From Lysobacteraceae bacterium (GTDB lineage Bacteria; Pseudomonadota; Gammaproteobacteria; Xanthomonadales; Xanthomonadaceae), in contig JAJTGG010000005.1 in NCBI GenBank assembly GCA_021299355.1, forward strand, positions 1 through 64,000: a stretch of 64,000 nucleotides of DNA, given 5' to 3'. Position numbers and translations under genes: made by a program. Every line of letters begins with the position of its first letter. Position 1 is the first letter of the stretch. Under the pieces are notes generated by a model. That model searched no databases. It was not told the DNA's origin and worked only from the letters and a program-made list of their open reading frames with translations. This document shows, in pieces, positions 22,708-33,476 of the stretch.

Positions 22708-25287
22708 TCAGCGTAGCTGCTTCAGCCTGTAAAGTGCTTCCAGGGCCTGCTTCGGCGTCAACTCGTCCGGATTCAATCCGTCGACGGCATTGGCCAATGC
22801 ATCGTCAGCAACAAACAGGCCAAGTTGGGCAGGCTGTTCCAGTGATTGCGGATGCAGATTCAACGGCTGTTGCGGTTTGTTTTCCAATTGCAGCAGCGCC
22901 TGTTTCGCACGCGTGAGTACCGGTTTGGGCAGACCGGCCAGCGAGGCCACCTGCAGGCCGAAACTGCGGTTGGCGGGACCGTCTTTTACCGCGTGCATGA
23001 AGATCAGCTGATCGCCGTGTTCCACTGCGTCTAGGTGCACGTTACGGATGCCGGAATGGGTTTCCGGCAGCGCGGTCAGTTCGAAATAATGGGTGGCGAA
23101 CAGGCAGTAGGCGCGGTTGCCGTCGCACAGCGCTTCGGCGCAGGCTTGTGCCAAAGCCAGGCCGTCATAGGTCGAGGTGCCGCGGCCGATTTCATCCATG
23201 AGCACGAAGGACTTTGGGCTGGCGTTGCGCAGGATGAAACTGGTTTCCGCCATTTCCACCATGAAGGTCGATTGGCCGCGCGCCAGATCGTCGCCGGCAC
23301 CGATGCGGGTCAGGATGCGGTCGATCGGACCGATTTCAGCGGATTCGGCCGGAACGAAACTGCCGATATAGGCGAGTAGGATGATCAGCGCGTTCTGCCG
23401 CATGTAGGTGGATTTACCGCCCATGTTCGGGCCGGTAATCAACAGCATGCGCTGCTCACCGTCGAGGACGAGATCGTTCGGTTCGAATGCCTGCTCGCGT
23501 ACCTGCTCCACGACAGGATGCCGGCCGCGCCGGATGCGGATGCCATCCTCATCCAGCAACTGCGGGCGGCACCAGTTCAAGGCTTCCGCGCGTTCGGCGA
23601 ATGCCGTCAGCACATCGCACTCAGCCAATGCCTGGGCGCAGGCTTTCAGGGTCTGCAGGTCGTTGTTAAGCCGGTCGAGCAATTGCTCGTAGAGAAACCG
23701 TTCCCGTGCCAGCGCACGCTCGCGCGCCGACAGTACCTTGTCTTCGAAGGCTTTCAGTTCCTCGGTGATGAAGCGCTCGGCACCGGTCAGGGTCTGGCGC
23801 CGGGTATAGTGCGCCGGTGCTTTCTCGGCCTGGCCCTTGCTGATTTCGATGTAGTAGCCATGCACCCGGTTGTAGCCGACCTTCAGGGTGGCGATGCCGG
23901 TGGCGGCCTTCTCCCGCGCTTCCAGGTCGATCAGGAATTGATCGGCATTGGTCGAAAGCACGCGCAGTTCATCCAGTTCGGCATCGAAGCCGAAGGCGAA
24001 TACCCCGCCGTCTCGCAGCAAGACCGAAGGCTGCGGCATGAGTGCCTGCTGCAGATGCGACGCAAGATCCGGGTGCCGTCCCAAGGCACTGCGTAATTCA
24101 CGCAGCCGCGGTGCATCGGCCGGTTGCAGTATCGCTTCGATTTCAGGCAGCCGCAGCAATCCGTCACGAAGTCCACTCAGGTCGCGCGGACGGGCGCTGC
24201 GCAGGGCAATGCGGGTCAACATGCGCTCCAGATCGCCGATGCCGCGGAAGACGGCGCCGAGCGGCTCCGTCATTCGCCGATCCATCAATTCCTCGACCGC
24301 CTGATGGCGTTTCCGGACGGTCTGCGAATCCCTGAGTGGCCGGTGAAGCCAGCGCCGCAACAGGCGTCCGGCCATCGGACTGCAGGTGGTGTCGAGCACG
24401 CCGAACAGGGTGTGCTGCGACTGGCCGTCGAAGCGTTCGTCCAGCTCCAGATGCCGGCGCGTGGCGGCGTTCATGGCGATGGCGTCATCCGCGGCTTCCC
24501 ATTGCAGCGAGTTCAGATGCGGCAAACGCTGCTTCTGGGTTTCTTCCAGGTAACCCAGCAGTGCCCCGGCGGCGGCGATCGCCGTGGCGTTGGCCGGCGT
24601 GCCCTCATTCAGTCCGAAACCGCTGAGATCCGCGACGCCGAAAAATTGCAGCAGTTGCCGGGTACTGGTTTCCGCATCGAAATACCACACCGGCCGCCGA
24701 CGCAAGCCCTTGCTGCCGGCCAGAAGGTTCGCCAGCTCATCGCTGTCCGGAATCAGGATCTCGGCGGGATTCAGGCGCGCCAGCTCGGCACCCAATTGTT
24801 CGGCATCGGCGGCAAAGCTGAGCAGGAAATGTCCGGCCGCGACATCCGCCCAAGCCAGGCCATAGCCCTGCTTGGTCTGCGAAACCGCCAGCAGTAATTG
24901 TTCGCGCCGGTCGTCGAGCAGCGCCTCGTCGGTGAGGGTGCCTGGTGTGATGACCCGCACGACTTTGCGTTCGACCAGGCCTTTGGCCAGCGCCGGATCA
25001 CCGATCTGTTCGCAGATGGCCACCGATTCGCCGAGTGCCACCAGACGTGCCAGATAGCCGTCGGCGGCGTGATAAGGCACGCCCGCCATCGGAATGGCAT
25101 TGCCGCCACTTTGGCCGCGCTGGGTCAAGGTGATATCGAGCAAGCGGGCGGCTTTGCGCGCGTCGTCATAGAACAGTTCGTAAAAATCGCCCATACGGAA
25201 AAACAGCAGCACATCGGGGTATTCGGCTTTGGCGCTGAAGAACTGCCGCATGAGCGGCGTGTGCTGGGAGAAATCGTTCGAAGACAT
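22708..25287 (-). CDS. mutS: DNA mismatch repair protein MutS
   Basis: [35 protein letters not shown]...[17 protein letters not shown]...[16 protein letters not shown] at 25287. Confidence 0.98.
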   Translation of the reverse strand: MSSNDFSQHTPLMRQFFSAKAEYPDVLLFFRMGDFYELFYDDARKAARLLDITLTQRGQSGGNAIPMAGVPYHAADGYLARLVALGESVAICEQIGDPALAKGLVERKVVRVITPGTLTDEALLDDRREQLLLAVSQTKQGYGLAWADVAAGHFLLSFAADAEQLGAELARLNPAEILIPDSDELANLLAGSKGLRRRPVWYFDAETSTRQLLQFFGVADLSGFGLNEGTPANATAIAAAGALLGYLEETQKQRLPHLNSLQWEAADDAIAMNAATRRHLELDERFDGQSQHTLFGVLDTTCSPMAGRLLRRWLHRPLRDSQTVRKRHQAVEELMDRRMTEPLGAVFRGIGDLERMLTRIALRSARPRDLSGLRDGLLRLPEIEAILQPADAPRLRELRSALGRHPDLASHLQQALMPQPSVLLRDGGVFAFGFDAELDELRVLSTNADQFLIDLEAREKAATGIATLKVGYNRVHGYYIEISKGQAEKAPAHYTRRQTLTGAERFITEELKAFEDKVLSARERALARERFLYEQLLDRLNNDLQTLKACAQALAECDVLTAFAERAEALNWCRPQLLDEDGIRIRRGRHPVVEQVREQAFEPNDLVLDGEQRMLLITGPNMGGKSTYMRQNALIILLAYIGSFVPAESAEIGPIDRILTRIGAGDDLARGQSTFMVEMAETSFILRNASPKSFVLMDEIGRGTSTYDGLALAQACAEALCDGNRAYCLFATHYFELTALPETHSGIRNVHLDAVEHGDQLIFMHAVKDGPANRSFGLQVASLAGLPKPVLTRAKQALLQLENKPQQPLNLHPQSLEQPAQLGLFVADDALANAVDGLNPDELTPKQALEALYRLKQLR

Positions 25288-25337
25288 GGGGTTTTCGCTT
25301 ATGCTATGGCCATAGTCTAACCCGAGGCAGGCCCTGC

Positions 25338-25844
25338 TTGAACGCTTTCGTTGATGGATCCGATACCGCCCTGCAACAGGCCGCGAAGCAGCTCGGCGAC
25401 CGCCTGTTGGCGGAGCATCTGACCCTGTGTACCGCCGAAAGCTGCACCGGCGGCTGGATTGCCAAAATCCTGACCGATATCCCCGGCAGTTCGGCCTGGT
25501 TCGACTGCGGCATGGCTGCCTACAGTTACGAGGCGAAGCAGGCCCTGTTGCGCGTGCGTCCGGAAACCCTGATGGAACACGGTGCGGTGAGCAAGGAAAC
25601 AGCGCTGGAAATGGTGTCCGGCGCACTTATTACTTCCGGCGCCAATCTTGCCGTTGCGGTTACTGGTATTGCCGGTCCGGGCGGCGGCTTGCCGGGAAAG
25701 CCGGTCGGCACGGTCTGGATCGCCTGGAAGCGGCGGGGACAGTATCCGGGCGCCGAAGTATTTCATTTCGAGGGCGACCGTGAAGCCGTTCGCCGGCAGA
25801 CGGTGGCAGTGGCCTTGAAAGGGCTGATGCCGCTGATAAAGTAG
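25338..25844 (+). CDS. CinA C-terminal domain protein (nicotinamide-nucleotide amidase)
   Basis: [42 protein letters not shown]...[12 protein letters not shown]. Confidence 0.92.
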   Translation: MNAFVDGSDTALQQAAKQLGDRLLAEHLTLCTAESCTGGWIAKILTDIPGSSAWFDCGMAAYSYEAKQALLRVRPETLMEHGAVSKETALEMVSGALITSGANLAVAVTGIAGPGGGLPGKPVGTVWIAWKRRGQYPGAEVFHFEGDREAVRRQTVAVALKGLMPLIK

Positions 25845-25901
25845 TCATCTGTGTTCCGCCGTCATCGGACCGCCGCATCCACTCAAGCAAGGGATACTGA
25901 A

Positions 25902-27758
25902 ATGCATGCAATCAAACCATTTTTGATTGTTCTTCTCGCCACGGCAGCATGCGGTACGTCGGCACAGGACAAACCGGTGGAATTCGTTCCGCAATGGGCG
26001 AAAGCAGCGGTCTGGTACCAGATTTTTCCTGAGCGCTTCCGCAACGGCGATCCGTCGAATGACCCGACCGTGGCCGACATCGCCGGTGCCGACCCGATGG
26101 AGCCGCCGAAGCAATGGCGTGTGCACCCCTGGGGCAGTGATTGGTACCAGCTGCAGGATTACGAAAAAGCCAACGGCGAACCGGAGCTCTGGAAGCACAT
26201 GCAGCGCCGCCGCTACGGCGGTGATCTGCAGGGGGTCATCGACAAGCTCGATTACCTGCAGGATCTGGGCATCAATGCCATTTACCTGAATCCGGTCTTC
26301 GATGCGCCCTCGAACCACAAGTACGATGGCGCCAGTTACCACCACATCGATCCGAATTTCGGCCCCGACCCGAAAGGCGACCGGGCCTTGATGGCCAAGG
26401 AAAACCCCGGTGACCCGAAAACCTGGGTCTGGACCAAAGCCGACGAGCTGGCGCTGAGGTTGATTGCCGAAGCCCACAAGCGCGGCATCCGTGTCATCTT
26501 CGACGGGGTGTTCAATCACATGGGCTTCAACAGCTTCGCCCTGCAGGATGTCCGCCGCAATAAGATGAAATCGCCGTATCTGAGCTGGTTCACCATCAAG
26601 AATTTCGATGACCCGGCTTCCGGCATCGCATTCGACTACGAGGGCTGGTGGGGCAACAAATCACTGCCCGAGCTTCGCGAAGACGCCAATGGTATCGTAC
26701 CCGGTCCGAAAGCCTACATCTATGCCGCCACCGAGCGCTGGATGAACCCGAAAGGAAAGGGGAAAGAGCACGGCATCGACGGCTGGCGCCTGGACGTGGC
26801 TTACATGGTCGCACATCCGTTCTGGAAAGACTGGCGGCGGCATGTCAAGACCATCAATCCGGACGCCTACCTCACCGCCGAGATCGTCAACACCCCGGAG
26901 GTGGTCAAGCCCTATCTGCAGGGGGATGAATTCGATGGCGAAATGCACTACAACTTCGCGTTCACCGCGGCCGAATTCCTGTTCAACGAAGGTAAATACC
27001 GCATTACCGTCCGCGAATTTGACCGCAAGCTGGCCGAGCTGCGCACGATGTATCCGCCGGGTGTGGCCTATGTGAATCAGAACCTGTTCGGCAGCCATGA
27101 TACCAACCGCATCGGCTCCTACATCGTCAACCGATCCCTGGGTAACTTCCGCGACTGGGGCAAATGGTTCCAGATGTCGCAGCCGGTCAATAATCCGGAT
27201 TACAGCGTGCGTAAACCGAATGCCGCGGAACTGCAGCTGCAAAAGCTGTTCGTGGTGCTGCAGATGACCTATGTCGGCGCCCCGATGGTGTATTACGGCG
27301 ATGAAGTGGGGATGTGGGGCGCCAATGATCCGGATGACCGGAAGCCGATGATCTGGCCGGACATCATCTATGAAAAGGAGCGGGCATTGCCGAAACAGAA
27401 CCTGCGGCCGGAATCCGAAGCCGACACGGTGGCGCAGAATCTGGATCTTCATGCGTTCTATAAAAAACTGATCGCTATCCGCAACGCCCATCCTGCGCTT
27501 CGCATCGGAAGTTACCGGACCCTGCTGGCCGACAACGGCGACGAGGTGTTCGCCTATGAACGGCAGGCCGGCGGCGAAGTACTCTGGGTGATTCTGAACA
27601 ATTCAACCAGCGAACGACGCGTGCGCCTACCGCGCTCGGATTTCGATGAGTTCCGGGATCTGCTCAATGACCGGATCTATGCGGGCCAGCGCCCAGAGGT
27701 GGAGTTCACCGTGCCGGCCAAGCAGGCGGCGGTTTTGCGCGCTACTCGGTTGCGATGA
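25902..27758 (+). CDS. Exported GH13 family glycoside hydrolase (alpha-amylase/cyclomaltodextrinase-like)
   Basis: Signal-like MHAIKPFLIVLLATAACGTSAQ; AVWYQIFPERFRNGDP; GWRLDVAYMV, LTAEIVN, FGSHDTNRI catalytic regions. Confidence 0.9.
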   Translation: MHAIKPFLIVLLATAACGTSAQDKPVEFVPQWAKAAVWYQIFPERFRNGDPSNDPTVADIAGADPMEPPKQWRVHPWGSDWYQLQDYEKANGEPELWKHMQRRRYGGDLQGVIDKLDYLQDLGINAIYLNPVFDAPSNHKYDGASYHHIDPNFGPDPKGDRALMAKENPGDPKTWVWTKADELALRLIAEAHKRGIRVIFDGVFNHMGFNSFALQDVRRNKMKSPYLSWFTIKNFDDPASGIAFDYEGWWGNKSLPELREDANGIVPGPKAYIYAATERWMNPKGKGKEHGIDGWRLDVAYMVAHPFWKDWRRHVKTINPDAYLTAEIVNTPEVVKPYLQGDEFDGEMHYNFAFTAAEFLFNEGKYRITVREFDRKLAELRTMYPPGVAYVNQNLFGSHDTNRIGSYIVNRSLGNFRDWGKWFQMSQPVNNPDYSVRKPNAAELQLQKLFVVLQMTYVGAPMVYYGDEVGMWGANDPDDRKPMIWPDIIYEKERALPKQNLRPESEADTVAQNLDLHAFYKKLIAIRNAHPALRIGSYRTLLADNGDEVFAYERQAGGEVLWVILNNSTSERRVRLPRSDFDEFRDLLNDRIYAGQRPEVEFTVPAKQAAVLRATRLR

Positions 27759-27879
27759 ATGCCCTGTATGGCGTTGAACTACCAAGCCCTTTATCGTTTC
27801 CCTAGGCACCATCCCCTGGCTAATATTCATTCTGAATCAAATGCTTGGGACTGTGTCAGGAATTATTATTGAAAAGGGC

Positions 27880-27907
27880 TTGACAGGCTGAATTTAGTTA
27901 GTAGTAT
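27880..27907 (+). promoter_or_regulatory. lexA promoter TTGACA-16-TAGTAT
   Basis: -35 27880-27885; -10 candidate TAGTAT 27902-27907 inside the LexA palindrome. Confidence 0.55.
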
Positions 27908-27916
27908 TACTACTAA
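27898..27916 (+). promoter_or_regulatory. LexA operator (SOS box, Xanthomonadales type)
   Basis: TTAGTAGTA-T-TACTACTAA, perfect 9+1+9 palindrome; last base is the A of the lexA ATG. Confidence 0.9.
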
Positions 27917-28572
27917 TGAACATTTCTGACAACCAACAAGCCATACTCACCTTCATCGCTCAGTGCATCGATGAACAGGGTGTGCCGCCCTCACAGACCG
28001 AAATTGCCAACGCACTCGGTTTCCGCGGCGTTCGCGCAGCGCAGTACCACCTGGACATTCTCGAACAAGCCGGATACATCCGCCGCCTGCCCGGTCAGGC
28101 GCGCGGCATCCGCCTTTGCCACCCGCAATCCGATGAGGATGTGGAGATTCCCCTGCCTCGAACCCGGGTGGAATCGGCCGGCGATGCCCTGCGTCTGCCT
28201 GTATTGGGGCGGGTGGCGGCCGGTCTGCCCATCGGCGCCGACATCCCGTCGGACGACTTCGTGCTGCTGGATCGGGCGTTCTTCTCCCCGGTGCCGGATT
28301 ACTTGCTGAAAGTGAAAGGCGATTCCATGCGCGATGACGGCATTTTCGACGGCGATCTGGTCGGCATCCACCGCACCCAGCAGGCGCTTTCCGATCAAAT
28401 CGTAGTTGCCCGCATCGATGATGAAATCACCATCAAGCGTCTGAAAATTGGCAAGCATGGTATCCGGCTGTTGCCGCGCAATCCGGATTTCCAGCCCATT
28501 GATGTCCGCCCGGATCAGGATTTCGCCATCGAAGGCCTCTACTGCGGCCTGATCCGGCCTTCCGGCAAATGA
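27916..28572 (+). CDS. lexA: LexA repressor
   Basis: MNISDNQQAILTFIAQCIDEQGVPPSQTEIANALGF; cleavage motif VAAG; KGDSMRDDGIFDGD and ARIDDEITIKRL (Ser/Lys dyad). Confidence 0.97.
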   Translation: MNISDNQQAILTFIAQCIDEQGVPPSQTEIANALGFRGVRAAQYHLDILEQAGYIRRLPGQARGIRLCHPQSDEDVEIPLPRTRVESAGDALRLPVLGRVAAGLPIGADIPSDDFVLLDRAFFSPVPDYLLKVKGDSMRDDGIFDGDLVGIHRTQQALSDQIVVARIDDEITIKRLKIGKHGIRLLPRNPDFQPIDVRPDQDFAIEGLYCGLIRPSGK

Positions 28573-28722
28573 ACATGCCCATAAATTCCGATACGAACCA
28601 ACGCAGTTACCTGACTGCTCCCGAGATGGGCCAAGGCCACACTGCTTTCGCGACGGTCTCAGCTTTTGCGACTGCCGCCTTTTATGATTCAACTACCCCA
28701 ACGAAACAACACTGAGGAACCG

Positions 28723-29757
28723 ATGATGGATGAGAACAAAAAACGTGCACTGGCTGCGGCCCTGGCCCAGATCGATAAACAATTCGGCAAAGGTACCGTG
28801 ATGCTGATGGGCGATAAGAGCATCGAAGCGGCCGAAGTCATCGGTACCGGTTCGATCATGCTCGATCTCGCGCTGGGAATCGGCGGTCTGCCCAAAGGCC
28901 GTGTCGTTGAAATCTACGGGCCGGAATCCTCGGGCAAGACCACACTGACCTTGCAGACCATCGCCCAATGCCAGAAAGCAGGCGGTACGGCAGCCTTCGT
29001 CGATGCCGAACACGCCTTGGATCCGGGCTATGCCCAGAAGCTCGGCGTCAATGTTGATGATTTGCTGATTTCGCAGCCGGATACCGGTGAGCAGGCCCTT
29101 GAAATTGTCGATATGCTGGTGCGCTCGAATGCCGTCGATATGGTCGTGATTGACTCGGTTGCAGCGCTAACGCCGCGCGCCGAAATCGAAGGCGAAATGG
29201 GTGAAATGCAGGTCGGCCTGCAGGCCCGTCTGATGAGCCAGGCCCTGCGCAAGCTGACCGGAAACATCAAGCGCAGCAACTGCATGGTTATTTTCATCAA
29301 CCAGTTACGCATGAAAATCGGCATGATGATGCCCGGCCAGAATCCGGAAACCACCACCGGCGGCAATGCCCTGAAATTCTATGCTTCGGTGCGTCTGGAC
29401 ATCCGCCGTATCGGTGCAGTCAAGAAAGGCGATGAAATCATCGGCAATGAAACTCGCATCAAGGTGGTCAAGAACAAAATGGCCCCGCCGTTCAAGCAGG
29501 TCATTACCGAAATTCTTTACGGTGAGGGTATTTCCCGGGAAGGCGAAATCCTCGATCTGGGTGTTGATGCCAAGTTCGTTGAAAAATCGGGTGCCTGGTA
29601 CAGCGCGCTCGGTGAACGCATCGGCCAAGGCAAGGAGAATGCCCGCCAATACCTGAAAGACAATCCGAAAATGGCCCTTGAGCTTGAAGCCAAAATCAAG
29701 GAAAAGCTCAAGCCGGTCATCGTCCCGAAGAAGCCCATTGAAGACGTCGAAGCCTGA
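28723..29757 (+). CDS. recA: Recombinase RecA
   Basis: [54 protein letters not shown]. Confidence 0.98.
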   Translation: MMDENKKRALAAALAQIDKQFGKGTVMLMGDKSIEAAEVIGTGSIMLDLALGIGGLPKGRVVEIYGPESSGKTTLTLQTIAQCQKAGGTAAFVDAEHALDPGYAQKLGVNVDDLLISQPDTGEQALEIVDMLVRSNAVDMVVIDSVAALTPRAEIEGEMGEMQVGLQARLMSQALRKLTGNIKRSNCMVIFINQLRMKIGMMMPGQNPETTTGGNALKFYASVRLDIRRIGAVKKGDEIIGNETRIKVVKNKMAPPFKQVITEILYGEGISREGEILDLGVDAKFVEKSGAWYSALGERIGQGKENARQYLKDNPKMALELEAKIKEKLKPVIVPKKPIEDVEA

Positions 29758-30190
29758 TGCGAAGAAAAGCTTCGGAACTTCCGGCGTACCAGCAGGCCAT
29801 GGGCCTGCTGGTACGGCGCGAGCATTCGAAGAGGGAGTTGAAGCAGAAGTTGCGCCAGCGCAGAATGACGAGCGTTTTGCCATGGCCTTGGCGCGATCAA
29901 GACAGGCCGCTGGGTACGGCCCGGTCCGTATTCGGGCCGAAATGGCTCAGCACAGCCTTGCTGCTGAGGTCATCACCGAGGCTATCGCGGCGCTTCCCGG
30001 CAACTGGCTGGAAACCGCGCAAGGGCTTGTAGCTCGTCGCTATTTACGCAAAATCCAGTCCGATCCGGCACAAAGCCGAAAAGCTGTCGATTTCCTGCTC
30101 CGGCGGGGCTTTGAGCAGAAAACCGCCTACAATGCCGTTAAAATCACGGAATGGCCGGTTGAGCCGGATTTAATCGACGAAAGTCCCTAA
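29757..30190 (+). pseudogene. recX: recX with internal deletion and frameshift
   Basis: Frame 1: [35 protein letters not shown] then non-RecX sequence; other frame from about 29863: NDERFAMALARSRQAAGYGPVRIRAEMAQHSL...FLLRRGFEQKTAYNAVKITE...*; helix between KLRQR and NDERF missing. Confidence 0.8.
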
Positions 30191-30257
30191 AAATGCCCGC
30201 AAATGGTTTAAAATCAAGGCGTAGCGGTGCACTCGGTGCCGCGTCCCACGCTTCAGG

Positions 30258-32930
30258 TTGACCATGACACAGATGACGTCGCGCTCGAGTGCGCAAATCC
30301 GCCAGGATTTCCTGGATTTCTTTGCCGGTAAAGGCCATGCCGTAGTGCCCAGCAGCCCGTTGGTTCCCGGCAATGATCCGACCCTGCTGTTCACCAATGC
30401 CGGCATGGTGCAGTTCAAGGATGTGTTTCTCGGTGCCGAGAAACGCAGCTACACCCGTGCCGTCAGTTCGCAGCGCTGTGTGCGGGCCGGCGGCAAACAC
30501 AATGATCTTGACCAGGTCGGCTACACCGCACGCCACCATACCTTCTTCGAAATGCTGGGAAATTTCAGCTTCGGCGATTACTTCAAGAAAGACGCCATTC
30601 ATTACGCCTGGGAATTGCTGACTGAGGTCTGGAAGCTGCCCAAAGATCGGTTATGGGTCACGGTCTACCACACCGATGACGAGGCGTTTGATATCTGGCA
30701 TACGCAGATCGGCCTACCGGAATCGCGCATCATCCGCATCGGTGACAACAAGGGCGCGCCATTTGCGTCGGATAACTTTTGGCAGATGGCCGATACCGGC
30801 CCCTGCGGACCCTGCACCGAGATTTTTTTCGATCATGGCGACCATATCGCCGGGGGTCCGCCCGGTTCTCCGGATGAAGACGGTGACCGCTTTATCGAGA
30901 TCTGGAACAATGTATTCATGCAGTTCGACCGGCAGCCCGACGGCACCTTGCTGCCGCTGCCGGCGCCCTGCGTCGACACCGGAATGGGCCTCGAGCGCAT
31001 CGCCGCCGTACTGCAGCATGTGCACAGTAACTATGAAATCGATCTGTTTGATCATCTGATCCGTACCGCGGCGGCATTGACGCATACCGATGATCTCGGC
31101 AACAAGTCACTGCGTGTCATCGCCGATCACATCCGTGCCTGCAGTTTCCTGATTGTCGACGGCGTTCTGCCCTCCAATGAAGGCCGCGGTTACGTGCTGC
31201 GACGCATCATCCGCCGTGCCGTTCGCCATCTCTGGAAGCTCGGCGCTCTGCGTCCTGAAGGCCTGTTCTGGCGCATGCTGCAGCCTTTGGCTGAAAAAAT
31301 GGCCGGAGCCTATCCGGAACTGGAAAGTAAACGTGCGCTGATCGAGCAGGCACTGAGGGCCGAAGAAGCGGCCTTCGCGACCACGCTCGATGCCGGCATG
31401 GTCCGTCTGGACGGTATGCTGGCCGATGGCGCCGATGCGGTCAGCGGCGAACAGTTGTTCCTGTTGCACGATACATTCGGCTGCCCACCCGATCTGATCA
31501 TCGATATCCTGCGTGAGCGTGGCCTGGACCCAGCGCCGGATGCGATGGAACAGTATGAAACCTTGATGGATCAGCAGCGGGATCGTGCCCGCGGTGCCAG
31601 CAAATTCGCCGGAACGGTCGGGCTGCCCGCCGAGTTGGTCGCCAGTCTGCATGCCACCGAATTCAAGGGTTACGAAAAGCTCGAATGTGATGGCTGCCGC
31701 GTGGTGGCACTGCTCCGTGATGGCAATCCGGTTGCGGTACTTGAAGCCGGTCAGCGCGGAATCGTTCTGCTCGACAAAACGCCGTTTTATGCCGAATCCG
31801 GCGGTCAGATCGGTGATGCCGGCGTGCTGTGCGCATCCACCGACGTGCGTTTCTTGGTCGAAGATACCCAAAAGCTGTCCGCCATCTTCCATGGCCATGT
31901 CGGAGCGCTTGAGAGCGGCCGCATCGCCCTCGGTGACAAGCTTTCCGCCCGCGTCGATGCCGGTCGTCGCCAGTCGACGGTCACCAATCATTCGGCGACC
32001 CATCTGTTGCACGCGGCGCTGCGAACTGTGCTCGGCGAGCATGTCAGCCAGAAAGGATCACTGGTGACACCGGAGCGCACCCGTTTCGACTTTTCGCATT
32101 TCCAGGCGGTTACGGCCGAGCAGCTGCAGCGCATCGAAGAAATGGTCAATAGCGAAATCCGCCGCAATGCCGAAGCCGAGGTCCATCATATGGGCATGCA
32201 GGAAGCCCTCGATTTCGGAGCGATGGCGCTGTTCGGTGAAAAATACGGCGAGCGCGTTCGCGTTCTGCGGATGGGTGATTTTTCGACCGAACTCTGCGGG
32301 GGTACCCATGTGCATCGCACCGGCGATATCGGCGTGTTCAAGATTTTGTCCGAAGCCGGCGTTGCCGCTGGTGTACGCCGGATCGAAGCAACCACGGGCG
32401 CTCACGCGGTAGCGGCGTTCAAACACAGCGAATCGGTATTGCAGAAAGCCTCGGACCTTATCGGAGCCCGTGGCCATGATGTCCTCGATAAGCTGAACCA
32501 ACTGCTTGAACGCCAGAAGAAACTTGAACAGGCACTCGATTTCTACAAGGCCAAAGCGGCATCCGGTCAGAGTGCCGAAATGGCCGCACAGGCGATCGAT
32601 ATTGCCGGCATCAAGCTGGTCAAACTGCGGATCGAGAGCGGCGACCCCAAAGGTCTCCGGGAACTGGTCGACAATCTCAAGGTCCAACTTCCGGATTCGG
32701 TCATTGTTCTGGCCGCCGCGCAGGATGGCAAAGCCTCGCTGGTCGCCGGCGTGCAGGGCAGGGCGCAGGCCAAACTGAAGGCCGGTGACGTATTGGCGCA
32801 TATTGCTGCCCAGATCGGCGGCAAAGGCGGTGGCCGTGCGGATTTTGCCCAGGGCGGCGGCGAGGATGGTCCGGCGCTGCTCAAGGCCATGGCGGAGCTG
32901 GATGGCTGGCTGGCCGGCCGTCTGGCCTGA
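30258..32930 (+). CDS. alaS: Alanyl-tRNA synthetase
   Basis: [64 protein letters not shown]. Confidence 0.98.
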   Translation: MTMTQMTSRSSAQIRQDFLDFFAGKGHAVVPSSPLVPGNDPTLLFTNAGMVQFKDVFLGAEKRSYTRAVSSQRCVRAGGKHNDLDQVGYTARHHTFFEMLGNFSFGDYFKKDAIHYAWELLTEVWKLPKDRLWVTVYHTDDEAFDIWHTQIGLPESRIIRIGDNKGAPFASDNFWQMADTGPCGPCTEIFFDHGDHIAGGPPGSPDEDGDRFIEIWNNVFMQFDRQPDGTLLPLPAPCVDTGMGLERIAAVLQHVHSNYEIDLFDHLIRTAAALTHTDDLGNKSLRVIADHIRACSFLIVDGVLPSNEGRGYVLRRIIRRAVRHLWKLGALRPEGLFWRMLQPLAEKMAGAYPELESKRALIEQALRAEEAAFATTLDAGMVRLDGMLADGADAVSGEQLFLLHDTFGCPPDLIIDILRERGLDPAPDAMEQYETLMDQQRDRARGASKFAGTVGLPAELVASLHATEFKGYEKLECDGCRVVALLRDGNPVAVLEAGQRGIVLLDKTPFYAESGGQIGDAGVLCASTDVRFLVEDTQKLSAIFHGHVGALESGRIALGDKLSARVDAGRRQSTVTNHSATHLLHAALRTVLGEHVSQKGSLVTPERTRFDFSHFQAVTAEQLQRIEEMVNSEIRRNAEAEVHHMGMQEALDFGAMALFGEKYGERVRVLRMGDFSTELCGGTHVHRTGDIGVFKILSEAGVAAGVRRIEATTGAHAVAAFKHSESVLQKASDLIGARGHDVLDKLNQLLERQKKLEQALDFYKAKAASGQSAEMAAQAIDIAGIKLVKLRIESGDPKGLRELVDNLKVQLPDSVIVLAAAQDGKASLVAGVQGRAQAKLKAGDVLAHIAAQIGGKGGGRADFAQGGGEDGPALLKAMAELDGWLAGRLA

Positions 32931-33011
32931 GTCATTTGCCCTTGGCCCGAATGTGGTCTAGGATTTGCTTGCGACAATGGATAATGGCTTTGCAGCAAAA
33001 GGAGTAGGTGC

Positions 33012-33206
33012 ATGTTAATCCTGACCCGACGTGTCGGAGAAATGCTGATGATCGGTGATGAAATCACCGTGACCGTGCTCGGAGTCAAAGGCAATCAGGT
33101 CCGTCTGGGCATCACTGCGCCCAAGGATGTGGGCGTGCACCGAGAGGAGATTTACCAGAAAATCGGTAGGGATTCCGCGGAAAACACCGAACCGAAAGCA
33201 GATTGA
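33012..33206 (+). CDS. csrA: Carbon storage regulator CsrA
   Basis: [48 protein letters not shown]. Confidence 0.98.
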   Translation: MLILTRRVGEMLMIGDEITVTVLGVKGNQVRLGITAPKDVGVHREEIYQKIGRDSAENTEPKAD

Positions 33207-33271
33207 GGTTTACCGGAACGGCCAAAAGCCTTATCATGGTCAACCTGTGCGGCGCTGCCGTTTCAGACCCC

Positions 33272-33364
33272 GGAGAGATGCCCGAGAGGCTGAAGGGGCT
33301 CCCCTGCTAAGGGAGTATAGGGTCAAAAGCCTTATCGAGGGTTCGAATCCCTCTCTCTCCGCCA
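33272..33364 (+). tRNA. tRNA-Ser (anticodon GCT)
   Basis: ggagagatgcccgagaggctgaaggggctccccctGCTaaggga...gggttcgaatccctctctctccgcca; long variable arm. Confidence 0.94.
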
Positions 33365-33376
33365 CCTTCCAAAAAC

Positions 33377-33397
33377 CACCCTTGCGGGTGTTTTTTT
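33377..33397 (+). terminator. Terminator after tRNA-Ser(GCT)
   Basis: CACCCTTGCGGGTG followed by TTTTTTT. Confidence 0.75.
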
Positions 33398-33430
33398 GTG
33401 GAATTCACATTATCTGGATGCATGGTCTCT

Positions 33431-33461
33431 ATCGGCGGCGGTATGATGGTTTTCCGCCGAT
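33431..33461 (+). promoter_or_regulatory. Perfect 8-bp inverted repeat around a TATGAT -10-like element upstream of copA
   Basis: ATCGGCGG-N15-CCGCCGAT; TATGAT at 33442-33447; copA ATG at 33477. Confidence 0.45.
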
Positions 33462-33476
33462 TCGCAACGTACCCGT

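Noticed and set aside
29757-30190. Programmed ribosomal frameshift in recX
   Set aside because: A slip alone would not restore the missing helix between KLRQR and NDERF, and there is no slippery heptamer at the junction; a deletion explains it better.
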